A stretch of 64,000 bases of DNA from Croceivirga sp. Lineage in GTDB: Bacteria > Bacteroidota > Bacteroidia > Flavobacteriales > Flavobacteriaceae. Below, one piece after another: positions 1 through 8,446 of this stretch. The stretch's first letter is position 1; each line of letters starts with the position of its first letter. The translations under genes were made by a program, and so were the position numbers. Under the pieces are notes generated by a model that was not told the DNA's origin, did no database searches, and worked only from the letters and a program-made list of their open reading frames with translations. The stretch spans positions 310,001 to 374,000 of the forward strand of contig JANQKR010000013.1 in assembly GCA_028281025.1 (NCBI GenBank). The letters run 5' to 3'.

Positions 1-1
1 A

Positions 2-145
2 CAAGAACCCGCAAGGCTTTTAAATGGAAGGTCATGGATTACAATCTTTGAACAGTAATATAGCAATAATTACACTTATGGCGCCAGTGGATTTTTAGGT
101 TTGGCACTAATTTTGGTTTCATATCTTTACAACGCTATAAAGTAA
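2..145 (+). pseudogene. 3' end of an unidentified gene, possibly interrupted by an in-frame stop
   Basis: Read in frame 2, the left edge codes a plausible tail ending FEQ at a TAA (56-58). The same frame stays open after that stop and codes a hydrophobic, membrane-like end (GFLGLALILVSYLYNAIK) with a stop at 143-145. No start codon lies between the TAA and the hydrophobic part, so this is either one gene with a nonsense mutation or a normal C-terminus followed by chance sequence. Frame 1 also closes at 49-51 with a protein-like tail. I do not recognise a family, and most of the gene lies outside the window. Confidence 0.3.
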
Positions 146-150
146 ACGCT

Positions 151-624
151 ATGAAGATGATACCTTACATACTATTGGTTCTGGGATTCTCCATCTCTGG
201 ATGCACATCCCAAAAAAAACTTTCGGATAAGGCCCCTTTTGAGATAGGTCCGGCCACCTGTCAACCATGGACGGAAAGTGCGGCGGAAGAGGGGTCCGGT
301 CTGTTACTCGAAATCCCCATATTGAGTAAGGATTTAAACGGAGCACAACTCAAACAGGCCTATTTTAGAGGGAAAATAGCGAATATCGACTTGGAAAGCC
401 TGGAAACGGGTTGGGTGGCGAGGGCCAATTTCCGGGAACAGAACATGGAAAAACCGGATATCATAATGCACTCGGATCCAAAAATGGAAATAGGTAACCG
501 ACCACCACAGCCTAAAAAGGAATTTCCTTTTGTATTGGAAACAGATCAATGTGTGTTGAGCTATATGGAAGGTGAAACACTGAAATATGTAAAGATTGAA
601 GGTATAGTGGAGAAGAATCCTTGA
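151..624 (+). CDS. Hypothetical lipoprotein
   Basis: 157-residue protein with a lipoprotein signal peptide: a short basic start, a hydrophobic stretch and a lipobox ending SGC at about residue 18. It should be exported, lipidated on Cys18 and held in a membrane facing the periplasm. The mature part has two further cysteines that could form a disulfide. No family is recognised. A strong hairpin terminator follows at 668-696, so it appears to end its own transcript and is not part of the flippase operon downstream. Confidence 0.75.
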   Translation: MKMIPYILLVLGFSISGCTSQKKLSDKAPFEIGPATCQPWTESAAEEGSGLLLEIPILSKDLNGAQLKQAYFRGKIANIDLESLETGWVARANFREQNMEKPDIIMHSDPKMEIGNRPPQPKKEFPFVLETDQCVLSYMEGETLKYVKIEGIVEKNP

Positions 625-667
625 TTTACAAGTAGTGGATAATATTACTAATTTTATGCATATATAC

Positions 668-696
668 CCCCGAAGCACCCCTTCGGGGTTTGTTTT
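668..696 (+). terminator. Rho-independent terminator
   Basis: Perfect 8-bp stem CCCCGAAG (668-675) / CTTCGGGG (681-688) with a 5-nt loop, followed by TTTGTTTT. It closes the lipoprotein transcript and separates it from the flippase gene at 704. Confidence 0.85.
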
Positions 697-703
697 AAGA
701 TAG

Positions 704-2176
704 TTGTATTTGGGCCCACTTAAAAAGTTATTCAAACAAACCTTTATCTACGGATTGGCAACCGTATTGCCCAGAATGCTTTCCTTTTTACTATTGCCCT
801 TGTATACGGGTATTTTGGCTACTGCCGGCTATGGGGAGGTTTCGGTGATTTTTGCTTGGTTTGCCATCTTCAACGTGGTGTTGGCCTATGGAATGGAAAC
901 CGCTTTTTTTAGGTTCTATAACGGGGAAACTTCCAAGGAAACCGTGGTTTCCACCTCCATTCTATCGATTGCGGCAACAACACTTCTTTTTGTACTGATT
1001 GGTTTTTTAGCGTTGGACGCCATTTCACAAGCTATTGCCATTGAACCAAAGTATATACGCTTTGCCATACTTATATTGGCTTTGGATGCCCTGGTCATTA
1101 TACCTTTTGCATGGCTCAGGGCAAATGAGAAGCCAATGCAATATGCCGTAATCAAGATATTGAATGTGACAATCAACCTTGGGTTGAACATTTTCTTTTT
1201 ACTGGGGCTTCCCGCCATTTTTTCAAAAGACCCGGAGGCACTATTGAGCAAACTTTATGTTGAAGATTATGAGATTGCCTACATTTTTATAGCGATGATG
1301 GTGGCCAGTGGCGTCACTTTACTTCTCATGTTGCCACGTTATTTTAAAACCACCTATATTTTTGATAAGGGTCTATGGAAGCGAATGCTGAAATATGCGG
1401 CCCCCGTACTGCTTGCTGGTATTGCATTTACCATTAATGAAGTGTTTGACCGGATTTTGTTGGAACAGCTACTTCCGGAAAACACGGCCAAAAGTGAAGT
1501 GGGAAAATATTCGGCCTGTTATCGCCTGGCCTTGTTCATGACCCTATTTGGAACGGCGTTCCGAATGGGGATAGAACCTTTTTTCTTCAGCCACTCAAAA
1601 AGCGAGGAACCTCAAAAGGCATACGCACAGATCACCAATTATTTTGTGATCTTAGGGAGTATTATATTGTTGTCCGTTGTCGTTTTCGCAGATATCCTAA
1701 AGGTATTGTTTGTTCGGGACGAAGCCTATTGGGAAGCCATGCCCATTGTTCCGATTATTGTTCTTGCCAGTTTTTGTTTGGGCATTTATCACAACCTTTC
1801 CGTATGGTATAAAATCACGGATAGAACCAGGTTTGGGGCCTATATATCCTCAATTGGTGCCCTGCTTACCCTTGTTATCAACTTTATGTTTATCCCTAAA
1901 ATGGGATATATGGCATCTGCCTTGGCAACACTTGTCGCTTATGCCAGTATGATGGGGTTATCCTATTATTTTGGCAAAAAATATTATCCCATTCCGTATA
2001 ATATGCGTAAAATCGTGTTCTATGGAGGGTTTTCCATTCTCTTTTCCATATTGTCCTTTTATGTTTTTAACCGAAATATAGTAGTGGGAAGCCTGCTCCT
2101 TTTGCTATTTTTGGGGCTGATTTACAAATTGGAAGGAGATAAATTGAGAACCATATTTTTAAGACGTGAAGGTTAA
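704..2176 (+). CDS. Polysaccharide / O-antigen flippase (MATE-like oligosaccharide transporter)
   Basis: 490-residue polytopic membrane protein of the polysaccharide biosynthesis (Wzx/MATE-like) family, predicted to flip lipid-linked glycans across the inner membrane. The N-terminus ([20 protein letters not shown]) is the usual start of this family in flavobacteria, and about 12-14 hydrophobic segments follow to the end. No ATG is available: the start is TTG at 704, or TTG at 710, which gives the more typical first residues. It overlaps dut by 11 bp, so the two are translationally coupled, and it heads a cluster with a sugar nucleotidyltransferase, which fits surface-glycan assembly. Confidence 0.85.
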   Translation: MYLGPLKKLFKQTFIYGLATVLPRMLSFLLLPLYTGILATAGYGEVSVIFAWFAIFNVVLAYGMETAFFRFYNGETSKETVVSTSILSIAATTLLFVLIGFLALDAISQAIAIEPKYIRFAILILALDALVIIPFAWLRANEKPMQYAVIKILNVTINLGLNIFFLLGLPAIFSKDPEALLSKLYVEDYEIAYIFIAMMVASGVTLLLMLPRYFKTTYIFDKGLWKRMLKYAAPVLLAGIAFTINEVFDRILLEQLLPENTAKSEVGKYSACYRLALFMTLFGTAFRMGIEPFFFSHSKSEEPQKAYAQITNYFVILGSIILLSVVVFADILKVLFVRDEAYWEAMPIVPIIVLASFCLGIYHNLSVWYKITDRTRFGAYISSIGALLTLVINFMFIPKMGYMASALATLVAYASMMGLSYYFGKKYYPIPYNMRKIVFYGGFSILFSILSFYVFNRNIVVGSLLLLLFLGLIYKLEGDKLRTIFLRREG

Positions 2177-2600
2177 CATTATTAACAAGTCAAAACACCC
2201 ATTGCCCCACTATGAAACCAATGCTTCCGCGGGAATGGACTTAAGGGCCAATATTTCGGAACCCCTAACGTTGAAACCTTTGGAGAGGGCCATTATAAAG
2301 ACAGGTCTTTTTATCGAGCTTCCGGTTGGGTATGAGGCCCAGGTCCGCCCTCGCAGTGGATTGGCGGCTAAAAAGGGCATAACCGTATTAAATGCTCCGG
2401 GCACCATAGATGCAGATTATCGAGGTGAAATAGGGGTAATATTGGCCAATCTTTCGAATGATGATTTTAGGGTCGAAGATGGGGAGCGGGTCGCCCAATT
2501 GGTGATTGCCAAACATGAAAGAGCAGAATGGATCGAAGTTAGGGAACTGTCCGAAACTGCTAGGGGAGCCGGTGGTTTTGGGAGTACGGGAAGGAAATAA
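2166..2600 (+). CDS. dut: dUTP diphosphatase
   Basis: 144-residue trimeric dUTPase hydrolysing dUTP to dUMP and PPi, which keeps uracil out of DNA and feeds dTMP synthesis. All five family motifs are visible: AGMDLRA (22-28), RPRSGLA (61-67), [10 protein letters not shown] (79-88), RVAQLVI (108-114) and the Gly-rich C-terminal arm [10 protein letters not shown] (133-142). The length is typical. The start is GTG at 2166, inside the last codons of the flippase gene. A palindromic repeat begins three bases after the stop codon. Confidence 0.97.
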   Translation: MKVNIINKSKHPLPHYETNASAGMDLRANISEPLTLKPLERAIIKTGLFIELPVGYEAQVRPRSGLAAKKGITVLNAPGTIDADYRGEIGVILANLSNDDFRVEDGERVAQLVIAKHERAEWIEVRELSETARGAGGFGSTGRK

Positions 2601-2602
2601 GA

Positions 2603-2622
2603 ATTCCTGCGAAGGCAGGAAT
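2603..2622. repeat. Palindromic repeat, copy 1 (left flank of the GIY-YIG remnant)
   Basis: ATTCCTGC-GAAG-GCAGGAAT: an 8-bp perfect stem with a 4-nt loop directly after dut. Related copies lie at 2970-2983, 56810-56827 and 60973-60992; this one is in the opposite orientation to the other three, judged by its loop. It has no T-tract, so it is a dispersed palindrome rather than an ordinary terminator. Confidence 0.8.
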
Positions 2623-2628
2623 CCGCTA

Positions 2629-2952
2629 ATGTAAAAAATAAAACTTTGGTATGTCTATATCATGACAAATAAACCAAATGGGGTAATCTACATTGGAGTA
2701 ACCGATACTATTGATGAGCGGGTCAAAGAACATAAACTCAAAAAGTACCCATGATCGTTTACGTCACGGTATAACTGCGATAAACTTGTCTATTTTGAGG
2801 AATATGAACAAGGGGATAAGGCAATGGTAAGGGAGCGGCAGTTTAAGAAATGGAAACGTTCTTGGAAAATTGAACTGATTGAAGAAATGAACCCCAATTG
2901 GTCAGATTTGAGCATGAATTGGAAACTGAACTATAATAGATTAAGAAAATAA
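2629..2952 (+). pseudogene. GIY-YIG endonuclease-family gene, inactivated by stop codons
   Basis: One frame from 2629 to the TAA at 2950-2952 codes a typical small GIY-YIG protein (WYVYIMTNKPNG then VIYIGVTD, ending in the family's KFKKW-like and NPNWSDL-type tail). The frame carries a TAA as its second codon (2632-2634) and a TGA at 2752-2754, about codon 42; the rest is intact and without indels. The start is therefore lost and the domain is split, so the gene should be dead unless the stops are sequencing errors. It sits between two palindromes (2603-2622, 2970-2983) in opposite orientation. The family is known for single-domain nucleases of uncertain role. Confidence 0.8.
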
Positions 2953-2969
2953 AGTTTAACTAAGAGCTA

Positions 2970-2983
2970 CCTGCTTTCGCAGG
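2970..2983. repeat. Palindromic repeat, copy 2 (right flank of the GIY-YIG remnant)
   Basis: CCTGC-TTTC-GCAGG, eight bases before the ATG of the nucleotidyltransferase gene. It has the same core as 60973-60992 and the opposite orientation to the copy at 2603-2622, so the remnant is framed by inverted copies. Confidence 0.7.
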
Positions 2984-2990
2984 CAATATT

Positions 2991-4007
2991 ATGAAGATAA
3001 TCGTCCCTATGGCCGGGCGGGGTTCAAGATTGCGCCCACATACCCTAACGGTACCAAAACCGCTTATTCCCGTGGCCGGAAAGCCCATCGTACATCGTTT
3101 GGTAAGCGATATAGCCAAGGTATTGGGAGAACCTATTGAAGAAATTGCCTTTATTTTGGGAGACCCCGCCTTTTTTGGCGAGGATGTTGTACAAAGCTTG
3201 GAAAAGCTGGCCCAGGAACTGGGAGCGAAAGCAAGTATATACAGGCAATTGGACCCTAAAGGAACGGGACATGCCATTATGTGCGCCGAACCTTCGTTGT
3301 CCGGCCCGGCGGTAATTGCCTACGCTGATACCTTAATTCGTGCCGATTTTAACCTGGACAAGGAAGCGGATAGTGTCATTTGGACAAAAAAGGTGGATAA
3401 TCCGGAAGCTTTCGGTGTGGTGAACCTAAATGCGCAAAACCAGATTGTGGAGTTGGTGGAAAAACCGACCGAATTTGTGAGTAATCAGGCGGTAATAGGC
3501 ATTTATTACTTTAAGGACGTTGGGGTGTTACGGGACGAATTACAGTTCGTCTTGGAAAACAATATCATCAATGGTGGGGAATATCAAATCAACGATGGAA
3601 TCAAACGTATGATGGCCAAGGGCAAGATATTTGTGACCGGAAGCGTGGACGAATGGATGGATTGTGGCAATAAAAACGTAACGGTAGAAACCAATCAGCG
3701 CATGTTGGACTTTCTGGAAAAGGATGGGGAACAACTGCTGGCGGATTCCGTACAAAAAACAAATGCCAATATTGTTGCGCCCTGTTTCATTGGGGAAAAC
3801 GTCGTCATAAAGGATAGCACGGTTGGCCCTTATGTTTCCATCGGGGCAAATACGGTTGTGGAAAATGCAACCGTTAAAAATAGCCTAATCCAAAGCAACA
3901 GTGTGATTAAAAATGCTAATTTGGATAATGCCATGATTGGGAGCCATGTGTACTATGATGGTAATTTTGAGACCGTTAGCATAGGGGATTATTCGGTCCT
4001 GGAGTAG
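2991..4007 (+). CDS. Sugar-phosphate nucleotidyltransferase
   Basis: 338-residue enzyme predicted to join an NTP and a sugar-1-phosphate to make an NDP-sugar for surface glycans. The N-terminal Rossmann domain starts with the family signature GRGSRLRP (9-16) and PKPLIPV (22-28), and a sugar-binding VEKP element is visible in the middle. The last 90 residues read as hexapeptide repeats (left-handed beta helix: APCFIGENVVIKDSTVGP and on), as in GlmU- and archaeal-type bifunctional proteins. No conserved acetyltransferase residues could be confirmed. ATG start; the gene follows the flippase and dut. The nucleotide and sugar used cannot be told from sequence. Confidence 0.88.
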   Translation: MKIIVPMAGRGSRLRPHTLTVPKPLIPVAGKPIVHRLVSDIAKVLGEPIEEIAFILGDPAFFGEDVVQSLEKLAQELGAKASIYRQLDPKGTGHAIMCAEPSLSGPAVIAYADTLIRADFNLDKEADSVIWTKKVDNPEAFGVVNLNAQNQIVELVEKPTEFVSNQAVIGIYYFKDVGVLRDELQFVLENNIINGGEYQINDGIKRMMAKGKIFVTGSVDEWMDCGNKNVTVETNQRMLDFLEKDGEQLLADSVQKTNANIVAPCFIGENVVIKDSTVGPYVSIGANTVVENATVKNSLIQSNSVIKNANLDNAMIGSHVYYDGNFETVSIGDYSVLE

Positions 4008-4071
4008 ATTTTAAGAACCCATTATCCTTGGGCACGGATTTTGAAGGTGTTACAGGGGAGGCAAGGGAATT

Positions 4072-5019
4072 ATGTGGAGAGAAAAAGTTTTCCGGGTTTT
4101 AATGGTATTGCAGCTACTCGCAATACAAGCTACCCTTGCCCAAAATTCCCCAAAAGTTATTCCCGAAGAAGAAAGCGCGGAGGTGTTTTTGGAAGAATAT
4201 ACCGATGAGTTTCAAGAAAAATTCTTTGAGGCCCTAAAGCAAAAGAGTATCCAAAACTATGACCGTGCCATTAATCTGCTCTTGGAATGTAAGCAATTGG
4301 ATGCCAACAGTACCGCAGTGGAGCACGAGCTGGCAAAGACCTATTTTTTGGACAAAAAATATATCCCTGCCCAACAATATGCGGTGGAAGCATTGATTTC
4401 GGAGCCGGGGAATTTTTGGTTTTTGTTCAATCTTTACAAGATTGCCGAGAAACAGGGTGTCCCATTTCAAAACCTGGAAAATACCATTCCGTATACAAAT
4501 AGGGCGCTCAAGACCAATCTGGTCAAAATCTATTTTCAGAATAGGAAATACAAGGATGCCAAAGAGGTGCTAAGTGGTTTGGAAATGAACCAGGAACTTT
4601 CCCTATTGGCCCAAAAAATAGAGGATTCACTCAACAAGGTCCAAAAAAGTACGGAACGGATCGTTACAAAGAACACACCAGCTCCGGAAAGGACCCTGGA
4701 CAGCGAACTGGAGCGTTTTCGAAATGCGTTGAAATCCATGGCCTCCGGTACCGATCATTCGGATTTGGAAGCCAAGGCCAGGGAAGCCTTGGAAACCTAT
4801 CCCTTGCAGCCGGAGTTTTATTACTTCCAGGGCCTGGCATTGAACAGGATGGAGCGCCACCTGCAAGCGGTGGGCGTGTTGGAAGAAGGTTTGGAATACC
4901 TTTTTGACAATGACCTGCTGGCCAATGATTTTTACAAGGAGTTGGCCGTGGCCCATAAAGCAATTGGAAATACTTCCAAGGCAAATCTATACCTTAGTAA
5001 GGTAAAACCCGGGTTTTAA
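4072..5019 (+). CDS. Secreted tetratricopeptide-repeat protein
   Basis: 315 residues with a cleavable-looking signal peptide (hydrophobic VLMVLQLLAIQATLAQ, about residues 9-24), then helical TPR-like units: alternating Ala/Leu/Tyr patterns around residues 50-150 and 250-310. It is probably a periplasmic scaffold. Its stop overlaps the start of the DUF4292 gene by one base (TAATG), so the two are coupled, and the EnvC-like gene follows. The context suggests an envelope-assembly role, but no specific function is known to me. Confidence 0.75.
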   Translation: MWREKVFRVLMVLQLLAIQATLAQNSPKVIPEEESAEVFLEEYTDEFQEKFFEALKQKSIQNYDRAINLLLECKQLDANSTAVEHELAKTYFLDKKYIPAQQYAVEALISEPGNFWFLFNLYKIAEKQGVPFQNLENTIPYTNRALKTNLVKIYFQNRKYKDAKEVLSGLEMNQELSLLAQKIEDSLNKVQKSTERIVTKNTPAPERTLDSELERFRNALKSMASGTDHSDLEAKAREALETYPLQPEFYYFQGLALNRMERHLQAVGVLEEGLEYLFDNDLLANDFYKELAVAHKAIGNTSKANLYLSKVKPGF

Positions 5020-5804
5020 TGAAATGGTATCGTTCCCACATAGGTGTCCCTGTTCTACTAATTGCGCTTTTGGGGATTGTTTTAACTTCTTGCAAAACCA
5101 AAAAGGCGGTTTTGGAGGGAGAGGTCGATACCTCCATCTCAACAAAAAAAATCATTCAGAACCACTACTCCAATTCCTTGGATTTTGAGACCTTGAGCGG
5201 GAAGGTCAAAATTGATTACGAAGAAGGGAGCACCAACCAGGGCATCACCGTTAGCCTACGGATCAAAAAAGATGAAGCCATTTGGGTCAGTGCACCTTTG
5301 GGCATGTTCAAAGCTTACATCACTCCAAAAAGGGTTTCCTTTTATAACAAACTGGAAGGGGAATATTTTGATGGGGATTTTGCTTATCTAAGTGATTTAC
5401 TGGGATACGAAATGGATTATGGAAAAGTGCAGAATGTACTCCTTGGTAATACCGTATTGGATTTGAGGAACGAAAAGTACGTGTCCTTAGCCGAAGGGGA
5501 TAGCTATATTTTAAGGCCGAAGGTGCGGAAGGAACTTTTTAAAATTCTCTTTTCCCTGGAGCCACAACATTTTAGGACCAAACTTCAACAGATCTCCCAA
5601 CCCGAAAAAGATAGGTTTTTAAAGTTGGATTACGCCTACCAAAATATAGACACCAGAGTGGCCCCAAGTAGGGTTACGATCGAGGCGGTCAATGAAGATG
5701 GGTTGCGAACCATTGATCTGGATTTTAGAAATATTGAGTTTGACCGTAGGTTGAATTTTCCCTATAGGATACCAAAGGGCTTTAAAGAATTGGCAGCAAA
5801 ATAG
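5019..5804 (+). CDS. DUF4292 lipoprotein
   Basis: 261-residue lipoprotein; the signal peptide ends in the lipobox TSC (Cys at about 26). The mature part matches the Bacteroidota family DUF4292, which resembles LolA/LolB-type folds (my inference from the family's beta-rich pattern and lipoprotein nature). It lies between a TPR protein and an EnvC-like gene, with start overlap upstream and a 1-nt gap downstream, so the three form one operon. A role in lipoprotein or envelope trafficking is plausible but unproven. Confidence 0.8.
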   Translation: MKWYRSHIGVPVLLIALLGIVLTSCKTKKAVLEGEVDTSISTKKIIQNHYSNSLDFETLSGKVKIDYEEGSTNQGITVSLRIKKDEAIWVSAPLGMFKAYITPKRVSFYNKLEGEYFDGDFAYLSDLLGYEMDYGKVQNVLLGNTVLDLRNEKYVSLAEGDSYILRPKVRKELFKILFSLEPQHFRTKLQQISQPEKDRFLKLDYAYQNIDTRVAPSRVTIEAVNEDGLRTIDLDFRNIEFDRRLNFPYRIPKGFKELAAK

Positions 5805-5805
5805 C

Positions 5806-7029
5806 GTGTTGGCAAAGCGAACATATCAGTATTTTTCCTTGTGCATTTTATTGTTCTGGGGAGTTGCCCTCACGGCCCAGAGCAGTGAGCAAAAAGCACT
5901 GGAGGAGAAACGGGCAAGGATTCAAAGGGAAATCCAGGAAATGAACCGCTTGCTTTCTGAGGAAAAAGCGGAAAGGGGAAACGTTCTTGAGCAGATGGAA
6001 GCCTTGGACCAGCGGATCAACATAAGACAGGAACTGATCAGGGTAACGAATAGACAATCCAATTTGCTCAACCGTCAAATCAATGCCAACGTCCGGAAGA
6101 TTTCCAAACTTCGGCAAGATTTGGAGCTTCTAAAAGAAGACTATGCAAAACTGATCGTGAGTTCCTACCAACAGCGGTCCGGCCAAAACCGATTGATGTT
6201 TTTGCTCTCATCGGACAATTTTTTCCAAGCCTTTAAACGATTGAAATACATAAAACAGTACACGGCTTTTAGAAAACAGCAAGGCGAGGAAATTCAAACC
6301 AAAACAGCGGAGTTAACGGTATTGAACAAGGATTTGGTGGAACAGCGAAAAGTCAAGAATCAGCTATTGGCGGCAAACAGGAAGGTCAAAGGCCAGCTAT
6401 CCAGGGAAATCAACTCCCAAAAGGAACTTTTAAAAACCATTAGGGCCAATGAGAGCCGATACACCCAGGCCATTCAAGCAAAACGCAAGGAAGCCAGAAG
6501 AATAGACCAGGAGATAGAAAAATTGATTCGGACAGCCATTGCCAGTTCCAACAAAAAAACAGGGAAGTCGGGTTCCCGGACCTTTTCCCTGACGCCTGAA
6601 GCAAAACTATTGGCCTCCAATTTTTCCGCCAATAAGGGAAAGTTGATCTGGCCTGTGGAGAAAGGGATAAAAAGTCAGGGTTTTGGGGTCTATGCGGATA
6701 AAATCTATCCAGGAATCAAACACCAGAACAACGGGGTTACGATTACGACCAACAAAGGCGAAAAGGCCAGGGCGGTATTTGACGGGGAAGTCATTGATGT
6801 AAAAACTACCCGAACCGGACAAAAGGCAATTTTCATTCGGCATGGGAATTATATTTCAACCTATTACAATTTGGCCAATTCCTACGTTCAGAGTGGGGAT
6901 AAGGTAGTGGCCAAGGAAGAAATAGGGGAGGTGTATACCAATAAGACCAGTGGCCTCACCAAATTGAAGTTCTATCTCTATCAAAATACCAAAAAACTAA
7001 ATCCTGAAGAATGGATTTATCAATTATAA
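5806..7029 (+). CDS. EnvC-like murein hydrolase activator (degenerate LytM/M23 domain)
   Basis: 407 residues: a signal peptide ending in LTAQ, a long coiled coil (about 25-240, rich in Glu/Lys/Arg/Gln) and a C-terminal M23/LytM domain (about 280-405). The zinc-site residues look lost: the usual HxxxD is replaced by HQNNG and the final HxH by LKFYL. Known relatives such as EnvC are likewise catalytically dead and activate amidases for cell separation, so an activator role is inferred. The start is GTG at 5806 or TTG at 5809, one base after the DUF4292 stop. Confidence 0.87.
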   Translation: MLAKRTYQYFSLCILLFWGVALTAQSSEQKALEEKRARIQREIQEMNRLLSEEKAERGNVLEQMEALDQRINIRQELIRVTNRQSNLLNRQINANVRKISKLRQDLELLKEDYAKLIVSSYQQRSGQNRLMFLLSSDNFFQAFKRLKYIKQYTAFRKQQGEEIQTKTAELTVLNKDLVEQRKVKNQLLAANRKVKGQLSREINSQKELLKTIRANESRYTQAIQAKRKEARRIDQEIEKLIRTAIASSNKKTGKSGSRTFSLTPEAKLLASNFSANKGKLIWPVEKGIKSQGFGVYADKIYPGIKHQNNGVTITTNKGEKARAVFDGEVIDVKTTRTGQKAIFIRHGNYISTYYNLANSYVQSGDKVVAKEEIGEVYTNKTSGLTKLKFYLYQNTKKLNPEEWIYQL

Positions 7030-7033
7030 AACA

Positions 7034-7870
7034 ATGAAGGAAATTACCGATTTACAGGGAACGTTTACGTTGAACAATGGGGTTAAAATGCCTTATTTTG
7101 GCTTAGGGGTATATCTGTCCAAGGATGGCCAGGAGGTCATCGATGCCATAAAATGGGCAGTGGAATGTGGATATCGCCATATTGATACGGCGTCGGTTTA
7201 CAAAAATGAGGACGGGGTCGGTGAAGGGGTCAAACAGTGTGGTGTTCCCAGGGAAGACCTTTTTGTGGTAAGCAAGGTATGGAATACGGACCAAGGCTAT
7301 GAGACCACTTTAAAAGCTTTTGAGGCCAGTCTGGAACGATTGGATATGGAATATTTGGACCTCTACCTGGTCCACTGGCCGGTTGCCGGAAAATACAAGG
7401 ATACCTGGAAAGCACTGGAAAAATTGTATGCCGAAGGCCGGATTAGGGCCATTGGGGTAAGCAATTTTATGCAACACCATCTGGAAGACCTGCTTACCGA
7501 GGCTTCCGTTGTCCCAATGGTGAATCAAATGGAGTTCCACCCTTTTCTGGTACAACAGGATCTGATTGATTTCTGCAATAAAAATACCATTCAGTACGAA
7601 GCGTGGTCGCCCATGATGCAAGGGAAGATCTTTGGTATGGAGGAATTTCAACAATTGGCTGGAAAATACAACAAGTCCATTGCCCAGATCGTGTTGCGAT
7701 GGGATTTGCAAAAGGGGGTCGTTACCATTCCAAAATCCTCGAAAAAAGAACGGATTATCGCCAACGCCGATATCTTTGATTTTGAACTGTCCAAAACCGA
7801 TATGGCGCTATTGGACGCCATGCACCGCGGTCAACGTTTTGGTCCGGACCCGGATAATTTTGACTTTTAG
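7034..7870 (+). CDS. Aldo/keto reductase
   Basis: 278-residue NADPH-dependent reductase of the AKR superfamily (TIM barrel). The catalytic tetrad is visible as Asp51 and Tyr56 (HIDTASVYKNE), Lys82 (VSKVW) and His114 (YLVHWP); the cofactor-binding IGVSNF and IPKSSKKERI segments are present. The substrate is unknown; relatives of this type reduce small ketoacids and aldehydes such as 2,5-diketogluconate or methylglyoxal. It starts 4 nt after the EnvC-like gene, so it is probably co-transcribed, and it overlaps the convergent thioesterase gene by 4 bp. Confidence 0.93.
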   Translation: MKEITDLQGTFTLNNGVKMPYFGLGVYLSKDGQEVIDAIKWAVECGYRHIDTASVYKNEDGVGEGVKQCGVPREDLFVVSKVWNTDQGYETTLKAFEASLERLDMEYLDLYLVHWPVAGKYKDTWKALEKLYAEGRIRAIGVSNFMQHHLEDLLTEASVVPMVNQMEFHPFLVQQDLIDFCNKNTIQYEAWSPMMQGKIFGMEEFQQLAGKYNKSIAQIVLRWDLQKGVVTIPKSSKKERIIANADIFDFELSKTDMALLDAMHRGQRFGPDPDNFDF

Positions 7871-8388
7871 GAGTCCCCCATAAACAATGCCCTTAGTTCT
7901 GTGGCGTCGGAAGGTTTTAGTTTACCTGCCAATACCAGACTCAACTGTTTCCTTCTTAGGGCGCCGGCATAACGTTCCTTTTCCAATTCCGTTTCCGGTT
8001 CCAGGTGGGGAACCTCGGTAGGGGAACCTGTTTCGTCCACCGCCACAAAAGTATAAATGGCCTCATTGGCCTTTACCCGTTCTCCACTGATTCGGTCTTC
8101 CATCCAAACGTCGATATAAACCTCCATGGAGGTTCTAAATGCCCTGGAAATCGTTGCTTCTACGGTGACCACACTTCCCAAAGGAACGGAACGGTTAAAG
8201 GCAACATGGTTCACGGAGGCGGTTACGGTAATCCTTCGGCTGTGCCTCCTTGCAGAAATACTTGCCGCTCGATCCATTCGGGCCAGGAGTTCACCCCCAA
8301 AAAGGTTATTTAAGGGGTTGGTTTCGCTGGGGAGCACCATATCGGTCATAACGGTACGGGAATCACTGGGTTTCTTGGATTGCATCAA
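7867..8388 (-). CDS. Acyl-CoA thioesterase (hotdog fold, YciA/BACH type)
   Basis: 173-residue single-hotdog thioesterase that hydrolyses acyl-CoA to free acid and CoA. The family hallmarks are the N-terminal NPLNNLFGGELLARMDRAAS segment, with the Gly-Gly turn and the catalytic acidic residue, and the AFRTSMEVYIDVW strand. The last 45 residues are helical and end in the DATELRALF tail. A TAACTTTG -7 box on the minus strand (8409-8402) lies just upstream of the ATG, so it has its own promoter. Substrate chain length is unknown. Confidence 0.9.
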   Translation of the reverse strand: MMQSKKPSDSRTVMTDMVLPSETNPLNNLFGGELLARMDRAASISARRHSRRITVTASVNHVAFNRSVPLGSVVTVEATISRAFRTSMEVYIDVWMEDRISGERVKANEAIYTFVAVDETGSPTEVPHLEPETELEKERYAGALRRKQLSLVLAGKLKPSDATELRALFMGDS

Positions 8389-8401
8389 ATAGGAATTTGT
8401 G

Positions 8402-8409
8402 CAAAGTTA
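8402..8409 (-). promoter_or_regulatory. -7 box of the acyl-CoA thioesterase gene
   Basis: TAACTTTG on the minus strand, matching the Bacteroidota TAnnTTTG consensus. It ends 13 nt before the ATG, which predicts a very short leader. No clear -33 TTG is seen at the ideal distance. Confidence 0.5.
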
Positions 8410-8446
8410 ACCAAGATATGCTTGGGAGTTTGGTTGGAAAGGAATC

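Noticed and set aside
334-735. 133-codon ORF antisense to the first lipoprotein gene
   Set aside because: It crosses the terminator hairpin at 668-696 and has no recognisable domain.
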